Assembly: GCA_903904815.1 (NCBI GenBank)
Contig: CAIVDU010000047.1
Span: forward strand, 1 to 64,000
DNA length: 64,000 nucleotides
Direction: 5' to 3'
Source: an uncultured Armatimonadota bacterium
Lineage (GTDB): Bacteria; Armatimonadota; Fimbriimonadia; Fimbriimonadales; Fimbriimonadaceae
The position numbers and the translations under genes were made by a program. How positions within the stretch are numbered: the first letter of the stretch is position 1; every line of letters begins with the position of its first letter. Shown one piece after another: positions 8,929-16,942 of the stretch. Under the pieces are notes generated by a model. That model worked only from the letters and a program-made list of their open reading frames with translations. It ran no database searches and was not told the origin of the DNA.

Positions 8929-9642
8929 ATGAAACCACAGCTCATTCTTGTCGATGGTCTTCCCGGCTCCGGGAAGACCACGCTGGCCCAAGAGTTGAGC
9001 GCTCACTTGGCGAACAATAATCAAGTCACCGTCTATTACGAGACCACCCGAAACCACCCACTGCACGTGGTCCCCACCGACGACTTCGGCGCGGCTTGGC
9101 CAGACATCCATCTTCGCGTTTCGCCACAAGATTTCGCTGAAAGGAGCCTTGAGCGTTGGGCCACCTTTCTGAACATCCTGGACACTGGCGATCGTGTCGT
9201 CTTAGAGAGCTTTCCCTTTCAGAGCACTATCCGCGTCCTTCTTCAAATGGGTGCCGACGAGAAGCTGATCGAGAGCCATTGGCATGCCTGGAAGGATTTA
9301 CAAAGGCCCATTGGTTCTCACTTTATCTACTTGAAGACCCTCGACCCCGCTTTCCAAATCACCCAAATCGCCGAACAGCGTGGTCAGTACTGGCAGGAGT
9401 ACATCTCGAACGCCGTGGAGCAAATGCCATTCGCCAAGAGTCGCGGATTGTCTTCTTGGAGCGCAGTCGAAGAGTTCATGACCACCTACGGCCAGCTGAC
9501 CGACCGTCTGGCAGAGCAGTACAACTTGCCCATCGCGATTCTCGAGGCACAACCTGCTGACTACCGCAGGCGTTTTGAGCAAGCTCTCTCCGCGATTCAA
9601 GTTGAACCTGTACGAGGGGAAACTGGACCACTTCCTCAGTAA
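8929..9642 (+). CDS. P-loop nucleotide kinase-like protein
   Basis: A 237-residue soluble protein with Walker A GLPGSGKTT at residues 10-18 directly after a hydrophobic first strand, as in small-molecule kinases and thymidylate-kinase-like NTPases. A later strand, DRVVLESFPFQS, has a D/E position compatible with Walker B. HFIYLKT fits the core strand before the lid. The substrate is not predictable. The gene ends convergently with the broken gene at 9636-9862, overlapping it by a few bases. Alternatives are a phosphotransferase resembling chloramphenicol or zeta-type kinases. Confidence 0.6.
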   Translation: MKPQLILVDGLPGSGKTTLAQELSAHLANNNQVTVYYETTRNHPLHVVPTDDFGAAWPDIHLRVSPQDFAERSLERWATFLNILDTGDRVVLESFPFQSTIRVLLQMGADEKLIESHWHAWKDLQRPIGSHFIYLKTLDPAFQITQIAEQRGQYWQEYISNAVEQMPFAKSRGLSSWSAVEEFMTTYGQLTDRLAEQYNLPIAILEAQPADYRRRFEQALSAIQVEPVRGETGPLPQ

Positions 9643-9862
9643 TCGCCCATAACCTGAACCACATCCTTCACTTCAAACCGCGTCCATTTTCTCGACGCGA
9701 CAACGTGAATCACCGAGCCGTGCCCCTGTACCATCTGGACGTCCTCTCGCGATCCAATTTCAAGAGCACCGTAAACCCATAGTCAAACCAACCGCTGGGT
9801 GGTACGGGAATCGACTCTGTCACACCGATTTGCAATACACCCTTCCCCACGGTCCGCGTCAA
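9636..9862 (-). pseudogene. Frameshifted small gene, unknown function
   Basis: Reading the minus strand from TTG 9862, one frame gives a protein-like sequence (IGVTESIPVPPSGWFDYGF, then TVLLKLDRE) but soon hits a stop. From about 9745 another frame continues sensibly (EDVQMVQGHGSVIHVVASRK, then WTRFEVKDVV) to a TGA at 9636-9638. The two halves join as LDRE/DVQM if two bases are removed, or one added, at the repeat gagag (plus strand ctctc, 9744-9748). The joined product would have about 74 residues. A real indel or a sequencing error are both possible. Confidence 0.5.
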
Positions 9863-9896
9863 ATTCGTTACTATTCAGATGAAAAAGTAGGCCCTA

Positions 9897-10646
9897 TCAC
9901 TTTCGCTGCAAGACTCGGGCGGGCAGGATCTGGTTAAGCTCAAATCCCATCTTCTCGTAAAGGCTCCGGGCGGGGTCGTTGTGGGTTTCCGTATGCAGGA
10001 AAGGAGTCTTGCCAAGGCTTTGCAGTTCCTGCGCGACTCGCCCGGTAACCATTCTTCCAAAACCCTTTCCGCGGAAACCTTCGTCGACAACTACCGCGCT
10101 GATCTCCCCGTAGCCAGCGAACGAAAGCCGAACGCCGGCCATGGCCGCCAGCGTTCCTTCATGCTTAATCCCAAAATAGGGTCCCAGTTCGGCTGTGCGT
10201 CGTCGGAAATAGGCCGGGTACACGCGGGCGGTTAGGTCCAGCATCCCCTCCACGTCTTCTGGTCCAAGTCTCTCAACGTTGGGGAACCTTTCGGGCACCG
10301 CTTGTGCCTTGGGCCAGATGTATTGAACGACTTCGAATTCTCCCAAGACCTCCCAACCCTCAAGGTTGGTCGGCAATACCGACACAACTCCTACCGATCG
10401 ACCAGTCTCGATGAGATCGAGCAGGGCTTGGTCCGCGTCCTGCCCGGTTCGCGCCAGGGCCGCAAAAGGCAAGACATCCGGATCGTACGCGAGTGCCAAG
10501 CCATCGCCCGACGAAACCCCCGAATGCTCAGTCGAAAGCGCATGCCAAGCGGGATTATTAAGAAGTTCAGGTCGCACGGCTGAAGTCGAGACTACCTGAG
10601 TGTGTCGGTTCCCAAAAGTCGCTCCGACCTCCGAAACGGAAGTCAA
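9897..10646 (-). CDS. GNAT-family N-acetyltransferase
   Basis: A 249-residue protein with the GNAT fold in its C-terminal half. The acetyl-CoA pyrophosphate loop FRGKGFGRMVTGRV is near residue 185, preceded by the strand ISAVVVDEGF. The terminal motif is NDPARSLYEKMGFE. The N-terminal half (about 120 residues) is less conserved and may be a second, degenerate GNAT-like domain or the acceptor-binding part, as in FR47-type enzymes. The acceptor amine is unknown. It stands alone; the gap to the toxin gene upstream is about 150 bases and shows nothing recognisable. Confidence 0.75.
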   Translation of the reverse strand: MTSVSEVGATFGNRHTQVVSTSAVRPELLNNPAWHALSTEHSGVSSGDGLALAYDPDVLPFAALARTGQDADQALLDLIETGRSVGVVSVLPTNLEGWEVLGEFEVVQYIWPKAQAVPERFPNVERLGPEDVEGMLDLTARVYPAYFRRRTAELGPYFGIKHEGTLAAMAGVRLSFAGYGEISAVVVDEGFRGKGFGRMVTGRVAQELQSLGKTPFLHTETHNDPARSLYEKMGFELNQILPARVLQRK

Positions 10647-10793
10647 GGCGACTATAGGACGAGGCAGGTTAAGACAATGATCGGCAAGGATTCGGGCCCT
10701 ATCCGAGCTGAGAATTCTTCGCGATCATCGGCGGGGTCTTAGGGTTGAGGTCGGATTCTGATGCTCATCCCTAAGATTGAGACCGCACATCAC

Positions 10794-11180
10794 TCACCAA
10801 ATTAATGGAGCAGCATAGTTTTGAAACGATTGATCCGCCGAAACAATCTCCAGCCCATCCGAAAGCGCTTGGGCGATCAGAATCCTATCAAAAGGATCCC
10901 GATGGTGAGGAGGAAGTTCATAGAGCTTTCCCAGATGTCTAACGTCGATCGGTAGCAACTCGGCGGCCAAAGGCTTCATCCAGGATGCACATAATTCAGG
11001 AACCCTTCCGGGGAGCGGCAGCTTGCCAAGGGAATGCTTGATCTGCATTTCCCACAAGGAAGCGACGCTTACGTACCGCTGATTATAGGGATCAAGAAGC
11101 GATCGTTGGGCTCTGGCCGTCAGACGCTCGGGTTCAAGTGAAGCCCAAAGGAACACATTGGTGTCAAGCAGGAGTTTCGT
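10794..11180 (-). CDS. vapC: VapC-type PIN-domain toxin with ACG at the start position
   Basis: PIN-domain endoribonuclease toxin, partner of the Phd-type antitoxin directly upstream. The conserved start of this family is MKLLLDTNVFLW; here the codons read ACG-AAA-CTC-CTG-CTT-GAC, so the Met position holds ACG (11178-11180). The first in-frame GTG (11154-11156) would remove the catalytic Asp of LLDTN. The remaining conserved parts are present: SLWEMQIKHSLGKL, then HHRDPFDRILIAQA with acidic residues, and IVSADQSF. The antitoxin TAG stop (11181-11183) is in the same frame and touches the ACG. The toxin may be made at a low level from ACG or CTG, made by readthrough, or silenced. Confidence 0.75.
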   Translation of the reverse strand, partial: TKLLLDTNVFLWASLEPERLTARAQRSLLDPYNQRYVSVASLWEMQIKHSLGKLPLPGRVPELCASWMKPLAAELLPIDVRHLGKLYELPPHHRDPFDRILIAQALSDGLEIVSADQSFQNYAAPLIW

Positions 11181-11429
11181 CTAACTTCCCCCAGATTCGC
11201 CAAGCCCGCCGAACAGTTCATCAAGTTCTTCCGGGGTCCAATCGACGGCAAGGTGAGGCGCTTTCGGATCCGCAAATGCACCCAATTGGGGTGTTGGCAT
11301 ACCGACCACCGAACGAATCTCCACTACAGGTTTGTCGTGTCGAGTCACGATCACGACTTCACCAGCTTCAACGTCCTTCATGATCGCTGAGAAGTGGGCT
11401 TTTGCCTCATGCACACTTACTCGTCTCAT
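11181..11429 (-). CDS. Phd/YefM-family antitoxin
   Basis: An 82-residue antitoxin. The N-terminal DNA-binding half has the family pattern VSVHEAKAHFSAIMKDVEAG, then GEVVIVTRHDKPVVEI. The C-terminal tail DWTPEELDELFGGLG is the acidic part expected to wrap and block the toxin. It lies immediately upstream of vapC in the same reading frame. Antitoxins of this type repress their own promoter; two TATGACCC repeats sit just upstream of its ATG. Family assignment is firm; neutralisation of this toxin is inferred from adjacency. Confidence 0.8.
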   Translation of the reverse strand: MRRVSVHEAKAHFSAIMKDVEAGEVVIVTRHDKPVVEIRSVVGMPTPQLGAFADPKAPHLAVDWTPEELDELFGGLGESGGS

Positions 11430-11437
11430 ATACCGAT

Positions 11438-11476
11438 TATGACCCGTTCTGCCAAAAACACATCATAATATGACCC
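11438..11476 (-). promoter_or_regulatory. Two direct TATGACCC repeats upstream of the antitoxin (candidate operator)
   Basis: TATGACCC occurs at 11438-11445 and 11469-11476 (GGGTCATA on the coding strand), 31 bp apart or about three helical turns. The first copy begins nine bases from the antitoxin ATG, where autorepression sites are expected. Confidence 0.35.
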
Positions 11477-11655
11477 AATTCACGGACTACACCTAGTGTA
11501 ACCGGCATGTTCAGGTTCCCCGACGGTGCGTTCCAGTGCGTTTTGCTCCCGACCTACGAAGATTCGATCTCCGGAAAACTCGTCTATCTCGGCATTCTCT
11601 GGCGATTGGACCGCATTGGCCTTCGACCCTGAGCGAAAATGTTCTGGAAACCCCA

Positions 11656-11874
11656 ATGAAGATCAAACTTACCACCGCCGGTTGGGAAAGTCGCTCGCCG
11701 TATTGCTCGACATTCGTCCCTCACCGAGTTACGATGATTTTGGCACTCATCTCTGGCGCCGTCTTCATTGGACTGCGCTTTGCCCCATTGCCGAGCCTTT
11801 GTGCGGTCTTAGGACTGCTCCTATTTCTAATCGTCAGAGGGAGACTCGTAAGACCTAGGCAATGGGGACCTTGA
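11656..11874 (+). CDS. Possible small membrane protein
   Basis: A 72-residue reading frame. ATG 11656 has GGAA seven bases upstream and the frame contains two hydrophobic stretches (MILALISGAVFIGL and LCAVLGLLLFLIV) with basic ends. The frame is open further upstream to 11536, but that part is Arg-rich and not protein-like. It converges on the chemotaxis receptor gene. No family recognised; it could be a chance frame. Confidence 0.3.
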   Translation: MKIKLTTAGWESRSPYCSTFVPHRVTMILALISGAVFIGLRFAPLPSLCAVLGLLLFLIVRGRLVRPRQWGP

Positions 11875-11924
11875 ACCGAAAGAAGACCGTCGGCCGGGGC
11901 ATACCCAGCCGGAGGCCAACGTTG

Positions 11925-13283
11925 CTACGCCACGAGCTTCAGCGCCTTGCGGGGGACGCCCGATTCCGTCTTGAATTTGGTAACCGTGGCCATCAGGCTT
12001 CCGCTCATTTCGTTCAATCGAATGGCGGCGTCGGCGACGTCCCCGATCGTCGCGTTGAGTTGTTCGGCGCCTGCCGACGATTCTTCACTGATAGCAGCAA
12101 CTCCGGCGATGGAGTGAGCGATGTTTGTGGCGCCTTCGCCCATCTCTTTCGCCATTTGGAAGTTCTTCTTGGCGGCCTCCGCGACCGTCGTCATCACGAC
12201 CGTCGCTGTCTGGGTAGTGGCAGACACCTCTTGGGATTGAGCCGCGACCTGCTCCGAAATCGTCATGATTTCCTTGAGGTGAACGCCTGCTTCGAACGAC
12301 TGGGTCGTACTGGAAGCGACTTCCTGTTGGGTGACCTCGATGGCTTTGACTGTTTCACCCACGGTCACCGTGACACTCTCGATCAGAGTGGAAATCTCCT
12401 TGGTCGCGTTCGCGGCCAGTTCAGCCAATTTGCGAACCTCGTCGGCGACAACCGCAAACCCGCGGCCATGTTCACCGGCCCGGGCCGCCTCGATGGCGGC
12501 GTTCAGCGCGAGAAGGTTCGTTTGCTCGGCAATCGATTCGATGCTGAGAACGATCCGTCCAATCTGTCGGCCCTTCGCGTCGAGATCTTGGATCCGGTTC
12601 GCCGAATAGCCAACCCTCTCCTTGACGCGATCCATCGCTTGGATGGTCTGTTCTACTGCCGCATTGCCTGCGTTAGCGGCTGCGGCCATCTCCTCGGCGG
12701 CATGGGCGACTCCAACGATGCCTGCCTCGGCCTCTTCGAGCGCTCTCGCGGCTTCCCTAACCTGGGACTCCTGCACTTCGCTACTCGAACTAACGGCGGC
12801 AACTTGAAGGTTGAATCCGTCCATCACCTGGTTGGCACTCGAAGCGCTTCGGGCAAGGTCAATGCTACCCATCGCGATGTCCCTTGCGGCGCCGCCGCTT
12901 TGTTCGGCGGTGGCGGCTAGATCCTGGCTCGTCGATTGGACAGTGTTTGCGCTCGAAACGATGGTTCCTACGAGCGCGTTGAGTGAACTGCGTGCCTGCT
13001 CGTACGACTCGACCATTCCGTTCATTGTGTCAAGCATCTCATTGAATGAGCGGGCCATCATGCCGGCCTCATCCTTTGACTTGATGTCGACCGGCTTCGT
13101 TTCGACCACCACACTGTTCGTCAAATCGCCGTCCTTCAAAGCGTTCATCGCTTCACCCATTCGTGACACGGTGGACCCTCGAAGCTCTTCGAGCCGCGAA
13201 CCCACTGCGTTGAGCGGCCGAGTGATCCGGGTGGAGATAAACCTGCCGAGGAATACGCCAGACACAAGGGCGAAGAGGCACAT
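11925..13283 (-). CDS. Methyl-accepting chemotaxis protein lacking its sensor domain
   Basis: A 452-residue receptor. Residues 1-14 are one membrane segment ([12 protein letters not shown]), residues about 15-70 a HAMP linker, and the rest the coiled-coil signalling domain. The hairpin tip reads [20 protein letters not shown], the site that contacts CheA and CheW. The usual first membrane helix and periplasmic domain are missing. The frame stays open upstream to 13457 and encodes receptor-like sequence ([18 protein letters not shown]), ending at the stop of the neighbouring gene. The gene therefore looks 5'-truncated by a rearrangement. An internal start could still yield an anchored signalling module. 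No che genes are nearby. Confidence 0.8.
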   Translation of the reverse strand: MCLFALVSGVFLGRFISTRITRPLNAVGSRLEELRGSTVSRMGEAMNALKDGDLTNSVVVETKPVDIKSKDEAGMMARSFNEMLDTMNGMVESYEQARSSLNALVGTIVSSANTVQSTSQDLAATAEQSGGAARDIAMGSIDLARSASSANQVMDGFNLQVAAVSSSSEVQESQVREAARALEEAEAGIVGVAHAAEEMAAAANAGNAAVEQTIQAMDRVKERVGYSANRIQDLDAKGRQIGRIVLSIESIAEQTNLLALNAAIEAARAGEHGRGFAVVADEVRKLAELAANATKEISTLIESVTVTVGETVKAIEVTQQEVASSTTQSFEAGVHLKEIMTISEQVAAQSQEVSATTQTATVVMTTVAEAAKKNFQMAKEMGEGATNIAHSIAGVAAISEESSAGAEQLNATIGDVADAAIRLNEMSGSLMATVTKFKTESGVPRKALKLVA

Positions 13284-13457
13284 GGAGACGACGGCGGTAT
13301 TTGAGGAAGAAACGGTCGACTTGGTCGACCGTTTGAGAGCGGTTGCGCTCTTGACCTCATAATCCGTCAGGCCGACGACGCCAGCCTTGACCTTGTCTCG
13401 GTGGTGAGAAGCTAGACTTGTTGCAAATCTCGAAGTTGACCGCGACCGGCGGGAAGG

Positions 13458-14090
13458 TCAATCCGTCTTGGAGTCGGTCGGCAACAGGATGGGGATTTCT
13501 ACTCTTACCGGATAAGTCGAATCCACGATGTCAAGCAATTCCTCATTCGTCCTTGCCCTGAGTACTTTCGAAGCCTTCCGCATCTGCCCCTTCCAAGTAG
13601 CCAGCAATTCGGAAACGAACTTCAGGATTCTGGGGTCGGGGGGAGCTGACTTTTCGAATCGCTCCAAGAGAGCGCAGAGATGGTTACGCACCAAATTTCG
13701 TTGATGTGTCTTGGCTTTTGGACGTCGCTCAAGGATTTCAGCAAACTCTCGCAAGCCTATTTCAACCTCGCCATCCAATAGCAGCGCCGAGGCTAGGTTC
13801 ACCGAATAGTGGTCGTAAGAAACCCAATCTGCCACCTCGATGTCGGGATGATCGAAGAACGCTCTACAGAACCGGATTGCCTCTTTCCATGCTCGTACCT
13901 CAATCGCGCAAAAGACGACGTTGCTTGTCGCCAAGACGGCGTCGTCGATGTCGACGGTCCACTTATCTTCGTTACGGCACAATTCCCAGAGTGCTTTCGC
14001 CCGCTTTTTCCTCTCGGCGACAGGCATTTTCGGCTTCGAAAAGCTGATGCGATCCCACTCCTCGTAGACGCGGTTGACCTGCCGTTGCAT
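13458..14090 (-). CDS. Hypothetical helical protein
   Basis: A 210-residue soluble protein that looks mostly helical, with many Trp, Glu and Arg residues (VYEEWDRISF, ALWELCRNEDKW, LREFAEILERRPKAK). The helix-pair rhythm resembles TPR-type repeats but no clear repeat can be written. It ends at a TGA in the same frame as the truncated chemotaxis receptor, so its insertion or a deletion here may have removed the receptor's 5' part. Function unknown. Confidence 0.5.
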   Translation of the reverse strand: MQRQVNRVYEEWDRISFSKPKMPVAERKKRAKALWELCRNEDKWTVDIDDAVLATSNVVFCAIEVRAWKEAIRFCRAFFDHPDIEVADWVSYDHYSVNLASALLLDGEVEIGLREFAEILERRPKAKTHQRNLVRNHLCALLERFEKSAPPDPRILKFVSELLATWKGQMRKASKVLRARTNEELLDIVDSTYPVRVEIPILLPTDSKTD

Positions 14091-14168
14091 GTTGATAGTT
14101 TAGAGGATTACGAGTGAATCCACGTGGTGAAGTTTCGACGGGGCGCGTTGGACTCTATGACCGGTTGA

Positions 14169-14191
14169 GTTGGAATTGAGCTAATTCCAAC
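14169..14191. terminator. 9-bp perfect hairpin downstream of the orphan antitoxin
   Basis: gttggaatt and aattccaac pair around a five-base loop, nine bases past the antitoxin stop on the minus strand. No T-run follows, so it could be an operator for the next gene instead. Confidence 0.35.
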
Positions 14192-14199
14192 GATGCTGG

Positions 14200-14487
14200 T
14201 CAATCAAGATCGGCCCAATCGTCTGGTGCAATGATAGGCCCCACGACATCGCCAACAATCGCCACGTCCCCACGAAATTGGCCGACCAATCGATTTGGAG
14301 CAGCCTCGTCTATTCGAACAAGCAGAGCAATGGGCTTGCCATGTTTGCTAATTCGAACCGCCTCCCCCGAGGCTCGAACGTGTTCGAGCAACTTCAGCGC
14401 GTGGCGTTTGTACTCGGTGGCGCTGACCTCAACCATGTGGCCATGATACATCGCCTTGATCGGATGTAGCGCCAGTTGCAACTTCAT
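14200..14487 (-). CDS. Orphan Phd/YefM-like antitoxin
   Basis: The core VEVSATEYKRHALKLLEHV, then SGEAVRISKHGKPIALLV, is the usual Phd-type DNA-binding fold, with the tail GPIIAPDDWADLD. The likely start is ATG 14436, giving 78 residues; the longer frame from ATG 14487 adds 17 poorly conserved residues. The tail normally precedes a PIN toxin, but none follows within the next 110 bases. It could be a free antitoxin, a remnant, or act on the VapC 3 kb away. Confidence 0.65.
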   Translation of the reverse strand: MKLQLALHPIKAMYHGHMVEVSATEYKRHALKLLEHVRASGEAVRISKHGKPIALLVRIDEAAPNRLVGQFRGDVAIVGDVVGPIIAPDDWADLD

Positions 14488-14520
14488 ACCGAAGTTCGCA
14501 ATCGCGTCCGATTTCGACGC

Positions 14521-15027
14521 TTATCGCGTAACGACTGAACTGTCGGTCATCAAACAGAAACTTCCTTGTTCGTGCCGAGGAGGGCTAGCGAGTGACTTGT
14601 GATCCGCCACCGCATTCTTGGACTCGGAACTGCACTCGAATACGAGGATTCGATTCCACTTCACTCGTTCATCGGGGCGGGCGCCGCCCAATCCTTTGGG
14701 CATTGCCTATCCGAACGAGCCGACTGGCATGGCCGCACAGTGAAAGACATCTGGAGAGGCGTAGGGTGCTAAAGAGTCCATCCAAAGGGGTGCGGGAGTG
14801 AGCCGGCCATCGTTGTCGTTTGCGTATAGTCGGAACGCCACATTCAAGGCGCTCTTGTTAGCTTTACAGGTTGAAATTGTGCCGCAGGTGTCTTTAGCGC
14901 ATCCGCAGATCCCGAATCCTATCGCGAGCCAGCCGACGTCGCTAGGCAAGCGCCAATTCAAGAATGGCCTTCTAGAGTTTCGCGGTTTCGGACCCTGGTC
15001 GGAATTGTAAACAATGTCTCCGCACAC
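14521..15027 (-). pseudogene. H-X9-DG/DUF1559-like protein interrupted by an in-frame TAG
   Basis: Two halves lie in one frame, separated only by TAG at 14707-14709. The first half has a hydrophobic, Cys-rich segment, then CKANKSALNVAFRLYANDND and WMDSLAPYASPDVFHC. The second half ends RILVFECSSES followed by PPRHEQGSFCLMTDSSV, which matches the usual PxRHxxGxNxxFADGHV ending. At the interruption the order is GSFG-stop-AMPKG; relatives often have GYGYA-type sequence here, so TAC or TAT to TAG is a likely change. These proteins resemble exported pseudopilin-like proteins without the pilin helix. A single base error in assembly would look the same. Confidence 0.6.
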
Positions 15028-15092
15028 TCCTTCTGAGCGACCTTCTCACAATACGACAGGACCCAGTGACAGTCCCACTCGATAAGCCCCTG

Positions 15093-15605
15093 TTAGTTCA
15101 CGATGATCGATAGGTAGCCACTCGCGGGGAAGTTCTTAGCGTCTTGCAATTTGAACAATGCCACGAAGTAGGCACCGGTGAGTTTGACGTTCAACGACCC
15201 ATCGCTGGCAAGTGGCATAGCCTTGAGGCTCTCGCTTGAGATCAATAGTTTATTGTCCAGGCTCAGTTGGGGAACTGGCGGAACGCCACGATCGGAAGCG
15301 TACTTCTTAAGAGTCGAGGAAAGTCGATATCCCATCGGCTTGCCAGAGGCGAAATTAACGGTTCCCAACCCGCTGAATCGATGAGATTGCCAGTGAAGGC
15401 CTGAAATATCGCCGTTAGCGGTTATGGACAATGGGGAACCACTGGCGTGGGTGAAGTTGGGTCCCTCCTCGATCGCACCCCGGAACTTTAAGAGATCGAG
15501 CTTGGGTCCGCCCGCAAGACGGTCGTAGTCGAGCACAACAAAATTGACGGCCACGGCGACTAGCAGTAGCCTAAAAAAATATTTGGAAAGGGTTTGGCTT
15601 TTCAT
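15093..15605 (-). CDS. Hypothetical membrane-anchored protein
   Basis: A 170-residue protein beginning with a short basic segment and one hydrophobic helix (FFRLLLVAVAVNFVVL), then a soluble extracytoplasmic part rich in strands and Gly/Ser (GTVNFASGKPMGYRL, SLNVKLTGAYFVALF). No catalytic motif is seen and no family is recognised. It stands between two damaged genes but itself has an intact frame. Confidence 0.5.
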   Translation of the reverse strand: MKSQTLSKYFFRLLLVAVAVNFVVLDYDRLAGGPKLDLLKFRGAIEEGPNFTHASGSPLSITANGDISGLHWQSHRFSGLGTVNFASGKPMGYRLSSTLKKYASDRGVPPVPQLSLDNKLLISSESLKAMPLASDGSLNVKLTGAYFVALFKLQDAKNFPASGYLSIIVN

Positions 15606-15697
15606 TCAGGAGTCATGCACCCCAGCGCGAAGGAGCATATCCTAGAATAGGAGCCTACACCGGATGGCGCGACTCAGCACTCCAGGAACCCTAACCC

Positions 15698-15910
15698 ATG
15701 TCAGAAGCACAAACAGTCAACTGGCGAGGGGCATCTCGTAAGGACTATCCCTTCACCGTACACGAGTTGAATTCAGAGTTCGCGCCAGATCACGCGGGCG
15801 TCTACATTCTCGCGAAGCCAACGGATCAGCCCTTGGAGGCACTTTTCATTGGACAAACCGATTCGCTGTCGCCATTTCCGAGTCGCGACTCAGCGGGACC
15901 GCAACTGTAG
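15698..15910 (+). pseudogene. Truncated GIY-YIG-like small protein
   Basis: The first 55 residues follow a pattern I know from short GIY-YIG-related proteins: a GVYILAK strand, then LEALFIGQTDSL, corresponding to the YIGQT motif. Relatives continue for another 40-60 residues with an Arg and a His-x-x-W segment; here the frame runs into PSRDSAGPQL and stops. A shifted frame remains open to 15957, so a frameshift or a deletion junction near 15870 is possible. Without the second half it is unlikely to be a nuclease. Confidence 0.4.
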
Positions 15911-16393
15911 CTTGCGGCTACATTGGGCCGAGCTTGATTCTGGGTTCGTTTCGCAGTAAGTGGGAGCAGCGTTCGGCTGCGACGTGGTTGGCCTGGAATC
16001 GGCCTTCGGCCGGGTGGGGCATCCGCTGTTTGGTTTTCAATGTGCGTTGCGACTTAGTTTGCCTAATTGACCTGCTTTAGTTGTTCGTCGATTGGGTTCG
16101 TTTGGTAATTTGGACCTTTTCTGACTCGGTTTAGCGATGGCTTTCGCTCAGTTAGGCGATTCACTTGTAGTAGACATGTGTCAGCTCTTTGCAAGTTATT
16201 CAACACTCGTTTTGAGCCAAACGCTACACGGCTCTTAGAAATCAAAAGAAGATTTTTCAGTGGAGCGCCTGGAATTGCAATTATTCGGAATGTTGTGGTC
16301 ATTCCGAATTGAATCGCCGGGTCTTCTATGACTGGACCTACCCGCATGAGGGTCTCCACCGCCACAATGAGATCGGAGGACTCCGAGGTCAAA
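15911..16393. other. Intergenic stretch without a supported gene
   Basis: I see no protein-like frame on the plus strand. The minus-strand frame spanning 16063-16632 mostly shadows the next gene. The only clear structure is the 10-bp hairpin at 16283-16309. Confidence 0.5.
16283..16309. promoter_or_regulatory. 10-bp perfect inverted repeat upstream of the membrane protein gene
   Basis: attcggaatg and cattccgaat pair around ttgtggt, about 85 bases upstream of the ATG at 16394. There is no T-run on either strand, so a protein-binding operator is more likely than a terminator. Confidence 0.35.
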
Positions 16394-16936
16394 ATGAATC
16401 TTGCTCCCGAACCGGTATCGAAGCCTACGGTGCGGCAAATCATGCTCCAAATCCTGCAGGAGGACGGCATGAAACTCCAGATGGCTGGGTTCACGCTGTT
16501 CATTTTCAACGTAGTCTTGGCGGGTGGCCAGAGCAACCGGTCCTTGTGGCTCCTGACAATGGCCCCCTTTCTCGCTTTAGTCGCTGCGAACTGCTTTAGG
16601 GACCGATACGTGGGTCCCAAGCCGGTTTTCACCGAGAAACCAGAACAAGCATTGAATCAAGCAGAAATGATCGCGTGTTTAGCGGAAAATGAGGTTGTCC
16701 TTCAGACGGCGCGTCGCCGTGTGGCCCGCTTTAACCGATTTCAGCTTATTTGGGGAAGTGTGTACGCGGGAGGGGAGTCGCTAGTAGCAGTCCACGCTGT
16801 CTTGGCCCAAAATGGAGGTTCCGTTTTGGCCGAGGCTTTGGCGCTTTGCGTTGTGCTTGGGATCTCGTTTTCGGTTAGCCGGTGGATGTTTCGGCGCGAA
16901 AGTGCGCGGATTTCGCTCCTCTCAAATGTCGCCTAG
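16394..16936 (+). CDS. Hypothetical membrane protein
   Basis: The start at ATG 16394 is preferred to the upstream ATG 16328 because GAGG lies six bases before it. The 180-residue product has four hydrophobic segments in two pairs: MAGFTLFIFNVVLAGG and LWLLTMAPFLALVAANCF, then, after a helical cytoplasmic loop with acidic and basic residues, LIWGSVYAGGESLVAVHAVL and LAEALALCVVLGISFSV. No family recognised. It converges on the amber-interrupted gene downstream. Confidence 0.5.
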   Translation: MNLAPEPVSKPTVRQIMLQILQEDGMKLQMAGFTLFIFNVVLAGGQSNRSLWLLTMAPFLALVAANCFRDRYVGPKPVFTEKPEQALNQAEMIACLAENEVVLQTARRRVARFNRFQLIWGSVYAGGESLVAVHAVLAQNGGSVLAEALALCVVLGISFSVSRWMFRRESARISLLSNVA

Positions 16937-16942
16937 GTGACA

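Noticed and set aside
12331-13362. Several Ala/Ser-rich plus-strand frames
   Set aside because: They are antisense shadows of the chemotaxis receptor coiled coil.
16063-16632. 189-residue minus-strand frame
   Set aside because: It overlaps the better-supported membrane protein gene, has unlikely composition and no ribosome site.
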